A stretch of DNA of 64,000 nucleotides. It comes from Epiperipatus broadwayi (Eukaryota > Onychophora > Udeonychophora > Euonychophora > Peripatidae). Each line of letters opens with the position of its first letter. Position 1 is the stretch's first letter. Where the stretch lies: NCBI GenBank assembly GCA_028023455.1, contig JAQFVV010000055.1, forward strand, positions 4,430,030-4,494,029, written 5' to 3'. The position numbers and the translations under genes are program-made. Shown here one piece after another: positions 12,830 to 26,473 of this stretch. The notes under the pieces are model-generated. The model worked only from the letters and a program-made list of their open reading frames with translations, was not told the DNA's origin and did no database searches.

Positions 12830-13984
12830 GTAAACCTAAAATTGAATAAATTTTAATTGGTGGATATTTCTTTTTGTGCGAGGCAAAGATGGCAACTTTA
12901 ATACATAAAAAGATTTAAGCATTTATTATAAAAAGATATAATAGCAAATGTATATAAATGAGATAAAAAGGGTAATTTGCTTTGCTGCTATGGCTACTAT
13001 TCACACCGTAATAAAAATTTATCCACAAACCATTTTATACAATATTTCTCACATCGTAATGGATTTATCTGTTGGAGATAATTTTCTTGAGTTTTTTTTT
13101 TTTAAAAGAAATAATAGATTTTTCAGGATTTTTTTTTTCTCTTGAACCCTCTATTTTAAATTTGAATAATAACACATTGATATAATTGCCTAACAAATTG
13201 ATTTGATTATATACAAGATCAATAATGCAAAAGAATTTACGGAAATTTTGTTAAGAATATTACTATACTGTATTCGTGAAAATGATATCCATAAATAAAG
13301 CAAGGATTCATCCAAGATATTGTTACCCACCAGAGAATTAGAAACATTCCATAATAACTCTGTGTGCACGTAATTATTAGATACAGTAAATCTATCCTCA
13401 GACTTGAAATTAATATTCACATTGAATAATTATATGCAAATAATTCATTAGATAAGAAATAATCCCTCGCTATAATTAATTCAAGAATTATGTAACTATG
13501 AATAATAGAATTACTGAGAATTTTATCCGCATGTTGGTTATTCAAGTTCTCGCAGATTCAGTGCAAAGAAGTTAAGGTCTAAACGTAGAAAAATAAATAA
13601 ATGAATTATATTTCTAAGGAAAGATCTGCATCTTCACACACACGCCAAATATTTAGAACGGTTTAAAAATAACTATTTTTTCTGCCTTTGAAAGAGAAAG
13701 TATATAATGAAGCATAAAGAACTGATTTTTATAGATCTTAATTTTATTGCCGCAGTATTTTATAGAGCTGGCAAATAATATTCTTAGTACTTTTATCATT
13801 TTCATACAAAATTCTGATCACATTTAAAAAAAAAAAAAAGAATTGCTTTATATATATAAGTTAAATATATAAAATATCCATATCCCAATGTGTGAGTAAT
13901 TATTTTGTTAAAATATTAATAAGCAAGCGTACTTTCGTTGCAGTATATTAGATTCATGATGACTATCAAAAATAAATAAATGTT

Positions 13985-14019
13985 ATGACCAAAATTCCAT
14001 GCTCTGGAATTTTGGTCAT
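13985..14019. repeat. Perfect 15-bp hairpin
   Basis: ATGACCAAAATTCCA at 13985-13999 is followed by the loop TGCTC and its exact inverse at 14005-14019. This may be a trace of a small palindromic element. There is no poly-T run or gene that would make it a terminator. Confidence 0.7.
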
Positions 14020-14394
14020 TAAACAATTTTTTGTCATGAATACAGTGTTCTGTGCCGAAAATACACTTACCATGACCTGAAGCGCACAGTCATAATATTT
14101 TAAAATGATAATTAACTGTTTAATACGCTGATGTATGCATATTTTCTTATTAACAGATATTCTTTATTTTTATATGTAGATTTAGTTTTCTACCTAAAAC
14201 TAGGCGAAAAACTAGGTAACAAAGTATGACCAAGCATTAAGATTTGTCTCTGATGAGTGATTTATTAGATATAATAGAACTTTAGTTTCACAAAAATTAA
14301 CCTATTAATACTATTAACGATATTTTAATTAACTTAAATTTTAATTAGTACAAAATAAATGTTATTGTTAATGCTTTTAAATGGGTGGATAATG

Positions 14395-14879
14395 ATATTA
14401 AAGCTCTTTTTAACGGAGAATTTTATATAATGGAATATGGATGACCTATGGGACTACCTTCAAGTGGAATTATTTGTAGTATAGTTTTAAATAAATTTGA
14501 ATTAGAAGTTATTCTAAAAATGGTCGCTGCAGCAACGTCACCTTTATATGTAAGGTATGTAGATGGTGTTTTTATATATGCTGAAGAGAAAACAATTATT
14601 GACATAAAAAATGAATTATCGCTTTTATCTTTGGTTTGGACTATGGAAGATGAAGATAAATTTGATAGTATAAAGTTTTTAGATATGTATATTCAACATA
14701 CAAATTCAGAAATTAGTTACAAAATGGTTATAAAGCCTATCAATATTCATGGTGTAATTGATCCCCATTCTTTTACTCAAATTTCTCATAAATTAACTGG
14801 ATTTAAGTATTTCTGTATAGAAACTTTAAATTATGTAAGTTTGAAGCAGATAGAAGAAACAACTTTGAAATTTATCTAA
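14395..14879 (+). pseudogene. Penelope-like reverse transcriptase fragment
   Basis: The frame after a TGA at 14438-14440 reads PMGLPSSGII, then RYVDGVFIYAE, then FLDMYIQ, and ends at a TAA at 14877-14879. The order of a PMG-P-SG block, a YVDD-type box, a FLD block and a histidine-containing tail (DPHSF...SHK) is the pattern of the late RT motifs of Penelope-like elements. The second catalytic Asp is replaced by Gly (YVDG), and the preceding stop breaks the frame. The N-terminal RT motifs and the GIY-YIG nuclease were not found, so this is a truncated relic. Confidence 0.65.
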
Positions 14880-15364
14880 AATAGTATCCATATCGATTCA
14901 ACCAAGAATAAATATAAAAGCAGGTTTTGTAAATTATTTATATAAAATAAATGATCGCTTGATGTGTAATATAGAACAAATTCAAATTTAATAGAATATA
15001 ACAAATGAAAGAGCATTACTAATATTAATAAATATAAAACGGCAATTCCAAAAATTAAATTATATTCTTAATACTGCTATAATATTAGAGAAATTTAAAT
15101 TCATTCAACATTCTTTCCTGTAATTTACGTCCATTACTTTATTCATGGCTTTTTTTAAAATCCTAAATTCATATAATGTCGCAAGAAGGAGTTTCTTGAT
15201 TTTGACTTTTTTTCTCAAAGATAATATGTTAACTTTGTCTTCAATTACATCTTAAAAGTTCAGTATTTACAATATACTAGTATTGATTACAGATTCAACC
15301 CGAATTCTGCCCATCCCTCTGTGTATTTAAATAGGCATGTTAAGATCATATAAGATGTGATACG

Positions 15365-15573
15365 TTGGACTATTTCCATTATTTGTGAGTGAATGTTGAA
15401 TGTATAGAAAATTTTTAACTTTCCAAATACAAACAACTTATTAGTAATAACACACAAATAGACAATACAGGTGTGTTATTACTAACAAGTTGTTTGTATT
15501 TGGGAAGTTTAAATAAAAGTTTAAAATTTTCTATACATTCAACATTCACTCATAAATGATGGAAATAGTCCAA
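15365..15573. repeat. Inverted repeat of the tRNA-headed family, tails only
   Basis: The left arm begins TTGGACTATTTCCATT and runs to a GTAATAACACAC run. The right arm returns the same sequence inverted, ending AATGATGGAAATAGTCCAA. The stem is about 90 bp and highly matched. The tRNA-like head seen in the other copies is absent. Confidence 0.7.
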
Positions 15574-15615
15574 CCTATCACATCTTATACCATCATTACA
15601 AATCTTCAGACAAAT

Positions 15616-16010
15616 ATTAGGATCATAAATATGGAGGATCAGAGTGACTTAATGTCAACATGGGTATGACAACAATATTGGCATCAACAAGGGTTTGAGC
15701 ATTCCATCATCAGATTTTCAATGGTATGGATGAGTGAAGAGTTGGAGGTTGGAGAAGATTGAAGTCTGTTCATTAAAGTTTGAAGATTTGTTATCTTAAT
15801 ATAAACTGAGCACTGATTATATATATATATATGTATGGGGGATGATGATCTGGACCAACTGATCAATGCTGGTTCAGCATGAAATACATATATTGGAGAT
15901 CATTTATATTATTCACATGTCTGTGGTCATGTGTATTGGTTATATAAGATATCGCAGAATGAAGCTTAAAAGTCTGTGTTCAAATCCTCTTTCATTACAT
16001 CTTACTAGTA
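15616..16010. repeat. Interspersed repeat with a B-box-like end, copy 1
   Basis: The sequence from TGACTTAATGTC to GTGTTCAAATCCTC matches 58040-58370 over most of its length, with shared GAGCATTCCATCAT and GTTTGAAGATTTGTTATC-type phrases. The GTTCAAATCC end resembles a polymerase III B box, so a tRNA-derived SINE on the opposite or same strand is possible. Confidence 0.5.
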
Positions 16011-16817
16011 TTGATTTATTAACTTTTTATTCTTAATTTTTAATTCATATTCTAGCATGCAAAAGTTCAATTTTCTCAAAATATCTTTTTTTTTTTTTGG
16101 AACTTATTTGGGTGCTAAAAGATAACAAGGACACTACGAATTGAAAACATTTTTACGTACTTGAAAATAATTAAGACCTAATATTAGCCATGTCACATAA
16201 AATTCAATAGGCCATATACAAAAGGCAAATCAGAAATTAAAAAAGGATTTTGTATATTTTTAATATATACAGTACTTGAGGATTTGTGTTTAATCGGTAG
16301 GAAAGTTCATGGAGATTATTAAATTAATCATAAATATTCCATATAATTTTCAAATATCTCAGGATTTACCTCTAATTTAAAATCATTTCATTACGATTCA
16401 AAACTTTTTGTTTGCTTATTTGTCGGAACATTTTTAATAAATAATTTTCCAAATGTGTCGGATTTTAGAAACTCTTATAATTGCTATTTAAATTTTTTTA
16501 TTTAAAAAAAAAAAACAATTCCCTATTAAAATTTAATTCACGTTGTTTTAGAATTGAATTTCTATATGCAGACATAACTAAATTATTTTTATGACATTGT
16601 TAATTGAATTATGATAAATGCTATTAATGGGTATTCTTCTAATTGCAGGAATAACTCTCACCCTTAATGCAACATATTTATTAGCATAGTCTTTACTAAG
16701 TATTTTTAGTACTAATTTCTAAATCTAATAAAACAAAAAACTAATATATATTACTAGTAATCAAATTAATTCACTTGTTGATTGCCAATGATTTTTTACC
16801 CTTAGTAATTAATACAC

Positions 16818-16984
16818 ACACAATCATCATCATCAACCATTATCAATCCACTGCAGGATGAAGATCTCCAAATTCAATCCATCTTCTCCGATCTTTAGCT
16901 TCTCTTCTCCACATCATCCCTGCAAACTTTATTATTTCATCCATCCATCTCACATGTGGCCTCTTTCTGGGTCTTTTGCAATCT
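16818..16984 (-). mobile_element. RTE 3' fragment
   Basis: It is nearly identical to 118-290, including ATTATCAATCCACTGCAGGA and CTCACATGTGG, preceded by an ATCATCATC simple tail. It is a 5'-truncated LINE copy. Confidence 0.85.
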
Positions 16985-17373
16985 ACACACACAATACCAT
17001 ACTATATATCTCTGGTTTTTAAATAAAATTGATAGTTCACTAGTAATTGATAATGTCTTTAATTTTTCTCATACACAAAGTGGCCAAAATATTGGCAACA
17101 GTTTCCAGAAATGTTTTAACATTGATGGCGAACATTTCAAGCACCTAAGAGGGGTCAATTTGTGTCTATTGTTTGGCCCATTCTGTATGTTTTATCTTTT
17201 GCTGCATTTTTTTTTTTTATAATAAATAAGCACATAAGACAAATTACATACCAGTCAAATGGAAAATTTCATTCTTTATAACCAGACTAAAGACAGTAAA
17301 TATGTTTCATAATGTATTTAATTATATTGTTTTCTTGAATGTTTGTGAAGAGGGTATTTTAGTTGTATTCATA

Positions 17374-17765
17374 TTTTGGACTATTTCCATCATCTAATAT
17401 TAAATATTGAATATTTTTAGAAAAATGAAACTTTATTAAATCTTCCAATTACATTCAGCTTTTAGTAATAGCACGCGGGCTAGTATATGCACAGCATTTC
17501 GAATAGTATTATTCTCTTCTCTTCTGGTATTGCTGGCCTGACTGGTGACAGTACTGACATGAGAATCGAATGTGGACTCTTAGATTTTTGAGTATTGAAT
17601 ATTAAGGTAATGCTCTCCTGACTCAGTACTGTCACTGGTCAGGCCAGCAACACCTGAAGAATAGAGGAGAATAATACCTCTCGAAACATTGTGCACATAC
17701 TAATCTGTGTGCTGTTATTAATAGTTGAACGTAATTGGATGATTATATATTTGAATTATTAAACT
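17374..17765. mobile_element. tRNA-headed repeat, head-to-head inverted dimer
   Basis: The left half (minus sense) starts TTGGACTATTTCCATCATCT. The two halves meet at tRNA-like heads near 17550-17620. The right half repeats the inverse, from ACTGTCACTGGTCAGGCC to a GTTGAACGTAATTGG tail. Each half carries the AATACCTCTCGAAAC-type block. Confidence 0.65.
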
Positions 17766-18179
17766 TAAAATTTCTAATTTAGGACACCAAAGCACTCACT
17801 ACAGAATTAAATTTGAAATAAAATTTTTGGATATATATATATATGATGACTAGTCTTTGAGGCACTCTATTCTACAATGAGCACATTCACATTTATGGTT
17901 AATGATATCGAAAGCATGGCAGATTATATAGGAGTTCTTAATTTGTTATGATAGGGTTTGTGTTATATGTCATAGACCTGAAGAAGACTGTAAAAGAGGC
18001 TAAACTGTCAGCTATTTTTGAAAGTATGGAATAATAAAATATTGTATTTCTATTCTGTTAAGTGTTTATTTATATTGATTAGATTTTATAATTTACTTTT
18101 CAGTAATTAGCCATTATGCAGATATCTTAAAAATCTAATTTTAATTTGGTTCTTTATTAAATAATTTATAATTTATTGC

Positions 18180-18480
18180 ATTCCAAGAGCAGATTTCTAC
18201 TCTAGGATCATTTACTGTAAGCTTAAGTAATCGATGAGTAGCAGAACGTTTTAATGCTATAAAATCCCTCTCTCCAAACCGGCCAGTTTCTAGTTTTTGC
18301 TTTTGTCAGTGAAGGCTAGAACCCCTCAATACTTTTAAAATTAAACAACCTGAAATAGGCAAAATCTAGAGACCAATCTGGAGATGGATATTTTATAGCA
18401 CTATACCTATCTGATATTCATTGATAAGTCGAGCTTGCAATAGATCGCTTTAGTATAGGATAAAGATAATGACTCTTGGA
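18180..18480. repeat. Degenerate relative of the foldback repeat and 100-bp unit
   Basis: Around 18265-18320 the minus strand has CACTGACAAAAGC then CTAGAAACTGG, a decayed form of the foldback arm. Around 18400-18470, CTATCTGATATTCATTGA, a GCTTGCAATAGAT stretch and CTTGGAAAGCATGAG match the 100-bp tandem unit of intron 6. Confidence 0.45.
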
Positions 18481-19845
18481 AAGCATGAGAGATCACACGA
18501 TTGAGTTAGTGGAATTAATTAGGCTGAGTTTTTACTATTTTTTTGATAAGATTTACTAAAAATACATGTTTTTATCTGATTGTTATATATTTATGTATGT
18601 TCGTATTTATTAGAAAGAAAAAGCAAAATATCTTTATATATTATGTCGCCCTCAGTAAGGTTTCTAAAAAAAATTTTTTTTTAACAAATCAAAAAGCCAT
18701 GCAATCACTTATTGGGTATTTACCATTTTTTATACTTTCAAATAAATATTTGTTTTATGTATATCATAATAGAATAAAATGTCCACACTTTCACGAATCA
18801 AACAAATAGAATTTTCGAAAATGAACGAGCGATGCCAACAAATATATGCAAACATATAACTACCTGCAATTCAAAGTAACTACCAATCACCCTTAACATT
18901 TGATGAAGTTCTCATAAAATCAATAGCCTCATACCCAAAATGATTAATCATAATGAACAAAAAAAATATTTATCAACGGCTGAATAGTCGAATACATAAA
19001 CGAAATACAACACGTCTTTAAATATAAATGAAATTAATAATGAAAAGACTACGAAATTTGATTTAAAAAATAATAAATCTGAGTATTTTCACCTAGAATT
19101 TGCATGGTTAAATATTACTTGGAATTTTATTGTCTTCGTATTAATTTGAATATATCTTGTTTTAATAAGGGTGTACTCTCAGGAGTCTGTTTTTTTATGA
19201 TTCAATTCTTTATTTACATTTATTTATTTTTTGTGAGCCTTTTTTTTTTTGTATGTAAATTTTTCTTACTGATTTCAGGATACGAGTTCTATTTTGACAT
19301 GGAAATTTTTCTGGCTAGTATATCTTATTTAATCAGTCACAGCATAAGAAAAAGGAGTAAAGTACAAAAATCTGAAGATATAAATCATCAAGCCAGCCAC
19401 ATCACTTGTCAGGAGCAATTACAGTTGGTGCAATTGAATTGTTCAGCCACATATTCTGGTCTGCTCCTGCATAGTGAATATTTTCCATGCTGTTTTGAGT
19501 AAGATGACTTCAGGCTTTCCTTATCTCGTGGCATTTACTCGGAACTACAGAATTTTATTTGCTGCTCAAATTATTCAAAAACAGACCATGAGTTGTAAAG
19601 GCTTTTTTTTTTTACTGTAACTCTTAACTATATTTAACATTTGACTGCAGGTTATATATATTCTCTCACCTTATAACATTACTGAGACCAAATATAAACA
19701 CCATTAATTCTGCATTTTTTCAATTACAATTTTATTAATTAATAAATTAATTTTATTTTTGTTTATTTGTAAATAAGTTCTATTTTTGTTTCAGACTTAT
19801 TTTCTGAAACTGTTCGCCAGATTAACAAAATTTCAAAAACCATAT

Positions 19846-20228
19846 AACATCACATAATCACCATTCTTTGTGCTTACACAAGCTGTTTTTCACAAAGGCA
19901 AAACTCCATACAGTAGTGCCACTCAGTACAAGTCAGAGTAATCAATGGATGCATAAAGGTTTGTGCATAAAATCCCTATCTAGCACCTACTCATCCAATA
20001 TCCCCAGACCTAGTTTCTAGCTTGTGGCTTTCATTGGTGAGGTGCAGTGCACTCAGAACCGAGGCTCCTTATTGATGAAAGCCACAAGCTAGAAAATAGT
20101 CTGGGGATATTGGATGAATAGGCATTATTCAGGGATTTTATGCACAAACCTTCCTCCATCCATTGATTATTCTGGATTGCACTGAGTGGCGTTACTGTAT
20201 GGAGTGATTTGCCTTTGTGCAAAACTTC
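19846..20228. mobile_element. Foldback repeat, two inverted arms
   Basis: The left arm starts AACATCACATAATCACC and the right arm ends with the inverted GGAGTGATTTGCCTTTGTGC. The arms are about 170 bp each and pair over most of their length, with a short central spacer. The hammerhead-like motif is present on the plus strand at 20065-20106 and inverted in the left arm. Open frames here are arm sequence and are not genes. Confidence 0.8.
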
Positions 20229-23200
20229 GAAAAGTAAATACTATATTATTTTAACCAGTTTTAAAATTATTTAAATTTTTGATTTTTTTTTTTTTTGAAT
20301 CTTAACTATTTTGGTTATAAATTTTCATTTTCATTGAAAAACATTCATGCTAGTAAAGATTTTTACAAATATCTTAGCATATGTTTCAAATTTGTAATAA
20401 TTCAGACCCACTTTCAAATGTATATCTTTATTGTAGCAAATTATTCAGCTTTTTTATAGTGTTCTTAGAAATTTGCAAAATAACCATCAGTCTTATTCGC
20501 TCACTTTCTATATATATTTTTTAAATGAATAGCTTTTTTCCCAAGTAGTTTCCCATTATATCTTTACTTCATGTAGAAATATTTAATTTTTGACTATCAT
20601 ACGTTTTTATAAAGCAATATTCATTTAACATGAGAAAACTGAAAATTTACTAAAACTATGTGATATAGTAATATCCATACTATCACTGCATATGTATGGA
20701 TCTATTCTTTAATCTTATTTCTTAAAATTACATTTTAATTCTGTTACATTATAGACTATATAAACATAAGTGGTTACAATTATCCATATATTTATATATA
20801 TGCGTATACATGCAAATATATTTATATGAATATTATTTGAACTTAGATGAGGTGGTATTTTCTTCGCAAACTAGCTATATATCGTGGCACAGCTGCTAAA
20901 GTAGTTATATCCAGATTTACTGGTGGTGGAATTGTCCACACTTCATTTGAATGACACTAGAGGGCGTACTTCATAAAATCAGTACTTCTGATCAAAATAC
21001 TTAAGCAGATAATCCTAGTAATGAGTCCAAAGTAAACTTGTAGGTAAATAAATAATCAAATAATTTGTACACATCGGACATATTTTATAAGTCCTCTAAA
21101 ATTAATAATATAACTGCCAATGGATGATATGATAAATATATTTAATAAAAGATAGAAAGAAAAAATAGATCCATGGTTTGGTTATGAGGATAATAAAGAC
21201 TTTTTCAATAGAATACAAGCTCCTTTTTTAAAACAAAATCAAACTACACTGAATAGAGCGATTGTATAAATAAAGATTTTAGAAATTCAGTGCTGTTAAG
21301 CTTTAAAACATATTTAATACTATAATGCATAAATAATAGTCATTATATTACGTCTGCCAGGCATCGCAAATAAAATTAAATAACGATTCTAAATCCTTCC
21401 AGTTAATAATCTGCCAGTGCACTGATTGTAACAGTATCCATTAATGTTATAGATGATGTACAATTTGTATGTGAAAGTAAATGTTTTGATTGCAGAAATT
21501 CAGAAAGTATTTTTACAATGTACGCACATTAATAAGAGAAATTAGGCGTAAATTTATTTTCAAATGCATTTTTTAAATAGATAATTAATTATACTTTGTA
21601 TGAACAATAACAAGTAATACATATGTGATTAAAATAATTCCTAAATTGTAATTTTGAGAGTGGAGTTTATATAATAAAGTTCTTCAAATACCAAAGTTAG
21701 TGCCAATAATAATCAATAGTATAGTAGAAATTACTTTATATTTTCTTAAGCACAAATAAAATAACTGAGGGAACATCAGGTCGCACACACGTATAGGTTA
21801 TTAAAAGAAATATTGAGTTAATATTAAAACGTTATATACATACACACAATCTAATATTTAACTCGTGCATACACATTTTTCCTTTATATATCATTATTTT
21901 CTTCAATGCACTGCACTTATTTTTCTATTACAATAAGACATAAATACAATCAAATGTTTAATTACGGAATTATTTTACAGTATGATCTGTAGAAAGATTA
22001 ACATTTTTCATTGTTACACTATCCTGTTACAGTTTTCGGAACTTTTCTTAATTATTTAAAATTTTGAAAGTTTCCATTGGATCAGTAAGATTTTTAAATA
22101 TAATCACCTACTACTGAAATATTTATTCGATTGAGATTATTTTCATACCTTTATTCTAGTAGTTTTAGGTTGAAGTATTTGAAAATGTCACTGGAAGTGA
22201 TTTAATGTATGCTTTCTTGGCTTATATATCTCTTAAACAAGTTATTTTTCAATTGCTACTGAGGCTTTCATTTTGAGGTATTATAATGATGTGATGTGCA
22301 GTTTCTATAATATTAATTTGCCAGTTCACTTTTTTTTTACGATAGAAATTGGAACTAAAATTATTAGATTAAAGAAAAATATCTGAAGATGTCAGTATTG
22401 TATAGATAGCATACAAATATAATGCAAATTTTCAAATTCGAAAAAAGCCAACAATACTCTTAATTGGTTGTATCGTAATACAAAGAAACGACTGGTAGAC
22501 AATTTGGTCTTAGTCTTGCCTTTTTTCAGTGAGCTGTTTGGTTTTTTTTTTTAATTTTAGCAGGATTTAGGCTATAAAGGGCTACTCTCGGAATGTGGAA
22601 AATTCACAAATCTGGAAATACCCTGGAACCTGGGATTTTGGACTTGTGTAGCTTGAATTTTGTACATACACAGAGGTCTGCATGTTTCTATTTAAAAGGA
22701 ATATTGCGGCTACTCGACTTAGTAATTTATTTGGTTATTTGAGCAGCTACATATTATATTTTCGTCGCAATTTTTGGGTGTGGGGTTCTGCTTGCCTATA
22801 ATCTGACATTTATCTCTGGCAAGTAAAACAAAAAACAACCAAATTCTTATCAGATTTAGTAGATTTATTCCAGATAGCCAATAAAAGAACATCTAACCAT
22901 TTTCAGATAGAAGGTAAAACAAGAATAGAAGGCTTTCATCATCGAAAGATTTTTGCAATAAGCTCTTTAAAGGCAATCTCACCTTTATGTATGATTGCTT
23001 ATTATTTATATTAACTATATAGAGTTTAACGTAATAAAACACTAATTTCAAATATATTTAGATAAATATATAGGCCTTTGTGGAAATACTATATACCCAT
23101 TCATCATACTCAAAAAAAAAAAATTAACTGTTAATAACAAAATTTTACATATTGTCTGAAGATCAGTAATATTAACACATTTCAATTCTAATTCATATAT

Positions 23201-23365
23201 TAAAATATATTTCAGTAACGACAATCTGTATTGTCTCTTACTGGAATTTTTTTTTATTATTCTCTCCGGTAATGAAATTGTTGAATTAAATAATGAAATG
23301 ATATTGCTTATCAGTTATTGTAAGCATTTTATTAAATTGAATTTTTTTTATACGTTTTCCTCTAG

Positions 23366-23552
23366 TGTTTTTCTGCTGTCCATACTAATGATTACAAAGT
23401 AGAAGTGGTTAAAGGATGTTTCGCTAATAAAGATCAAGAGCAAATGTCTTGCAAGACCACCCCCAATAGTAAAATAGTTGTCGTCTGTTGTGAAAGTCAC
23501 TTATGCAATGCTCGTCTTGAACCAACTTTACCTCCCGTGGCGACGGTGGCTG
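23366..23552 (+). CDS. ACVR1: ACVR1-like receptor, ectodomain exon with CCxxxxCN box
   Basis: This exon encodes 62 residues plus one base. It starts at CFSAVHTND, includes KGCF and MSCKTTP, and ends with the family signature CCESHLCN followed by a proline-rich stalk (LEPTLPPVATVA). It carries six of the ten ectodomain cysteines. The combined count and order (ten, ending CC-x4-CN) match BMP/activin type I receptors. The ectodomain binds dimeric ligand outside the cell. Acceptor CCTCTAG and donor G|GTACGT are both good, and the phase fits the next exon, making Glu across the junction. Confidence 0.9.
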
Positions 23553-25409
23553 GTACGTAAATAACCTTACTAGAATAATAAACACTTTGTAGAAAATCTT
23601 TTCATGTTTATAAATTAACGCTATATAAATATACCAATTGTCAATTAAATCACTAGCCAGAATTAAAAATTTATTACCGTACAGAATTCTCAAGTGCAAA
23701 GTTCATAAAACAAGTGTATTCTATTTTTCCTCAAATCCAACTCGCATTCCAATTCAATTATCTTTAATGTTAAAAGAACTTCTAATAGCTGTTTAAAAGT
23801 TATTTTGATATCAAAATGAATGTTTCAATTGTCGGAAGGTATTATAAAATGTTTGTTCTGAATTACTTTATAAGTAAGAAGTCCGCCTCGACTGGAAATC
23901 ATTGCTAATGAATGTTTTAATTTAATTTTGGCTAGTGATTTATGAATTGGTGCTCTTGGTTTATTTTATTGACGCTGTTAAGCTTTTGGCATTTAATATT
24001 TTATATATCAAGATGTGTGAACCCTTTTTTCAAGTACTTGGTCATTTTGATTCAGTATATAATAGAAATAATTATTTATATATAGTATTTAGTTTATGTG
24101 TTTTATATTTTCTTGATTAAAGTTACATATTTCTAATTTTAATAATTGCATGTAATAGTTATTTATATTTAATAAATAGCTTTATGGTATAGTCTGCCAT
24201 TTAATGTATATGTAAATACACTTTTTTATATATATATTAACTCTCTCTCTCTTGAATAAAATCATATTTCTATTTAAATATTAAGTCACATGTTGATATA
24301 TGGCAGGTGAGAGGGAGGGGCTGATGTTAATTTTGAGTCACCTGATGAGGTCCATATTTTGGGAGAGAATATTGTATATTAACAAAATAGTCATCGGCTT
24401 TGTTTATTCAGTACTTGTCTGTATGTAGCTTGATTAATCGACTTTGTTATAAAAAACTAAAGGATTGTCCAATTTTATTTCCTGTTTAATTCATTATTCA
24501 AGATATACAATATTGATGTGTATTTCGTTGATAAAAGCAAAGGCATTATGATTTTGATAAACTGTTAAATACTACTGAATCATTGATCCAAAATAACATG
24601 TAGTTATCAATAAGTAAACTCTGAAAATTTTTTCATACTGTTTGTTCAAATGTTATACACAAAATACTTGCATTCTCTACTGGAAGTTAGTTGTCTTCAT
24701 TTTTCTTCTAATATTCTTCTTTGAGCTGTCATTATCCAAATCATTATTTTTCTGGTTCGCTACTTTCTGTTCACGTTTTAGACATTCCAAGTTCAGCACG
24801 CAATCATTTCTGGCTAGACTTGGCCCTCTCAAAAATTGAAGAAAAAGATTAGTTAAATGCACAATTATAAATATGTTAATTGTTTAAGAATTTGAATGCA
24901 TTCGTAATAATGGATTGTCTTTCACACAAACACAGTGAGTAAAATAGCTTCTGTAGTTCTGGATCCATTTTCAGTGCTCATGAACTTTTAGGAATAAGTC
25001 ACTGGATTATATATATATTTATTTAACCTAGACGTCCATCTTGCCGACAAGTTATTAATTTATTGTTAATATTACTTTTTCCCCTTTAGGTTATATTTGT
25101 AATTTTATTTAGCGAAAGGTTTTTAACATCTTCAATCAAAAAGTTTGTTATTTACTTCTTATGAAATAGTTACTCTTGATGAGGCATCAAGAATGTGAAT
25201 GGCATGACATACGAAATTTTATTTTTTCAAAATACCGGGCAGCATAGAAATACGGAATCGAAGTCAACCGAGCAACTCAGCAAACTTAGTGGATCTTATA
25301 CTTTTCTAGGATTTTTCTTTTTTTATGTACATATTGAAATCTAATTTGCTTTTGGATGTGTTTTTATTGTTACTTTCCTTAAGGATCTTAGGTTCAGGTT
25401 ATTTAATAT

Positions 25410-25751
25410 CAGAGGCAAAACTCTCCGTGCAATAATGCCACCCAGTGCAAGCCAGAGTAATCAATGGATGCAGGAAGGTTCGTGCATAAAATTCCTATCT
25501 AGTGCCTACTCATCCAATATCCCCCTAGACTAGTTTCTAGCTTGTGGCTTTCATCACTGAGGAGCCTTGGATCTGAGAGCACTGCACCTAGACCTTATGA
25601 TGAGTAGGCATTAGATAGGGATTTTATGCACAAACCCTACTGCATCCGTTGATTACTCTGGCTTGCACTGAGTGACATTATGGTACGGAGAGTTTTGACT
25701 CTGTGAAAACAGCTTGTGTAAGCATAAAGAATGGTGATCATGTAATGTTTG
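25410..25751. mobile_element. Foldback repeat
   Basis: It begins with GAGGCAAAACTCTCCGTGC, has the arm motif on the minus strand at about 25520-25566, and ends with the inverted arm AAGAATGGTGATCATGTAAT. The right arm lacks the part with the hammerhead-like motif, so the palindrome is lopsided. Confidence 0.75.
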
Positions 25752-26473
25752 ATTGTCATTTAATATCGGGTGGAACTTCTCCACAAATGATGATGAGGTG
25801 CTAATATATATACGCTTAAAATATTTTTATATTCATAGCAAAAATGAAGCTGGATTTTAAAAATCATCTTTTAAACTCACCTGTAAGTGAAAAGGAGATA
25901 AGAGCTGCTGTTTTTTTTCTTATGCTTCATTTGGCCTTCAGGATCTCTTATACCAACTCATTACGATTTCTCTTATCCTTTAAATGTTTGATGAACAGGT
26001 GCTTATTTAAACTGTATATACTAATTCATACTTACTTTTAATCAATTGAGGGGGGGGGTGTACATTTCATTATCTTAAATGTTAATTTGTAAATATTGCA
26101 GTGTTGTGCATGCAAAAGTGTTAGTGTTCATACTAATGAACTTAGTTAAATCCAGACTTACATAAACACTTGCTATTACAATGTTATGTATACAAATGTG
26201 ATAGTCTTTATATTGATAAACTTGGTTAAAATCCAGGCTTACTCTTCCTCTTATTCACAGTGTCATATATTTTTGTATAAGTCAACATAGTCTTATTCAT
26301 GTTCTGTGAACATTTTTTGTGATTTTTTTTTTTTTTATTTGTTTAAAAACTAATATTTTCATTTTGTGCGCCTTGGCTAATCTTTAACATCTCCTCAATG
26401 GGAATTAGATTTAGGTTAGAATTGGCAGAATCATCCACTCGCATAAGTAGTGGACTGCCTCTTTATTGAATTT

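Larger units (their letters stand above)
12830..23365 (+). other. Intron 2 of the receptor gene
   Basis: About 10.5 kb with GTAAAC donor and TCTAG acceptor. It holds a 15-bp stem hairpin (13985-14019), a Penelope-like RT relic (14395-14879), tRNA-headed or related inverted repeats (15365-15573, 17374-17765), an RTE 3' fragment (16818-16984), one foldback repeat (19846-20228) and a degenerate foldback-related piece near 18180-18480. The other stretches are AT-rich with nothing recognised. Confidence 0.7.

Noticed and set aside
24338-24375. CCTGATGAGGTCC, a possible hammerhead core
   Set aside because: No closing stem II with a following GAAA, and no GTC with a matching stem I, were found around it.
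25844-26041. 65-residue plus-strand frame
   Set aside because: No recognisable domain, AT-rich codon use like random sequence, and no splice context.
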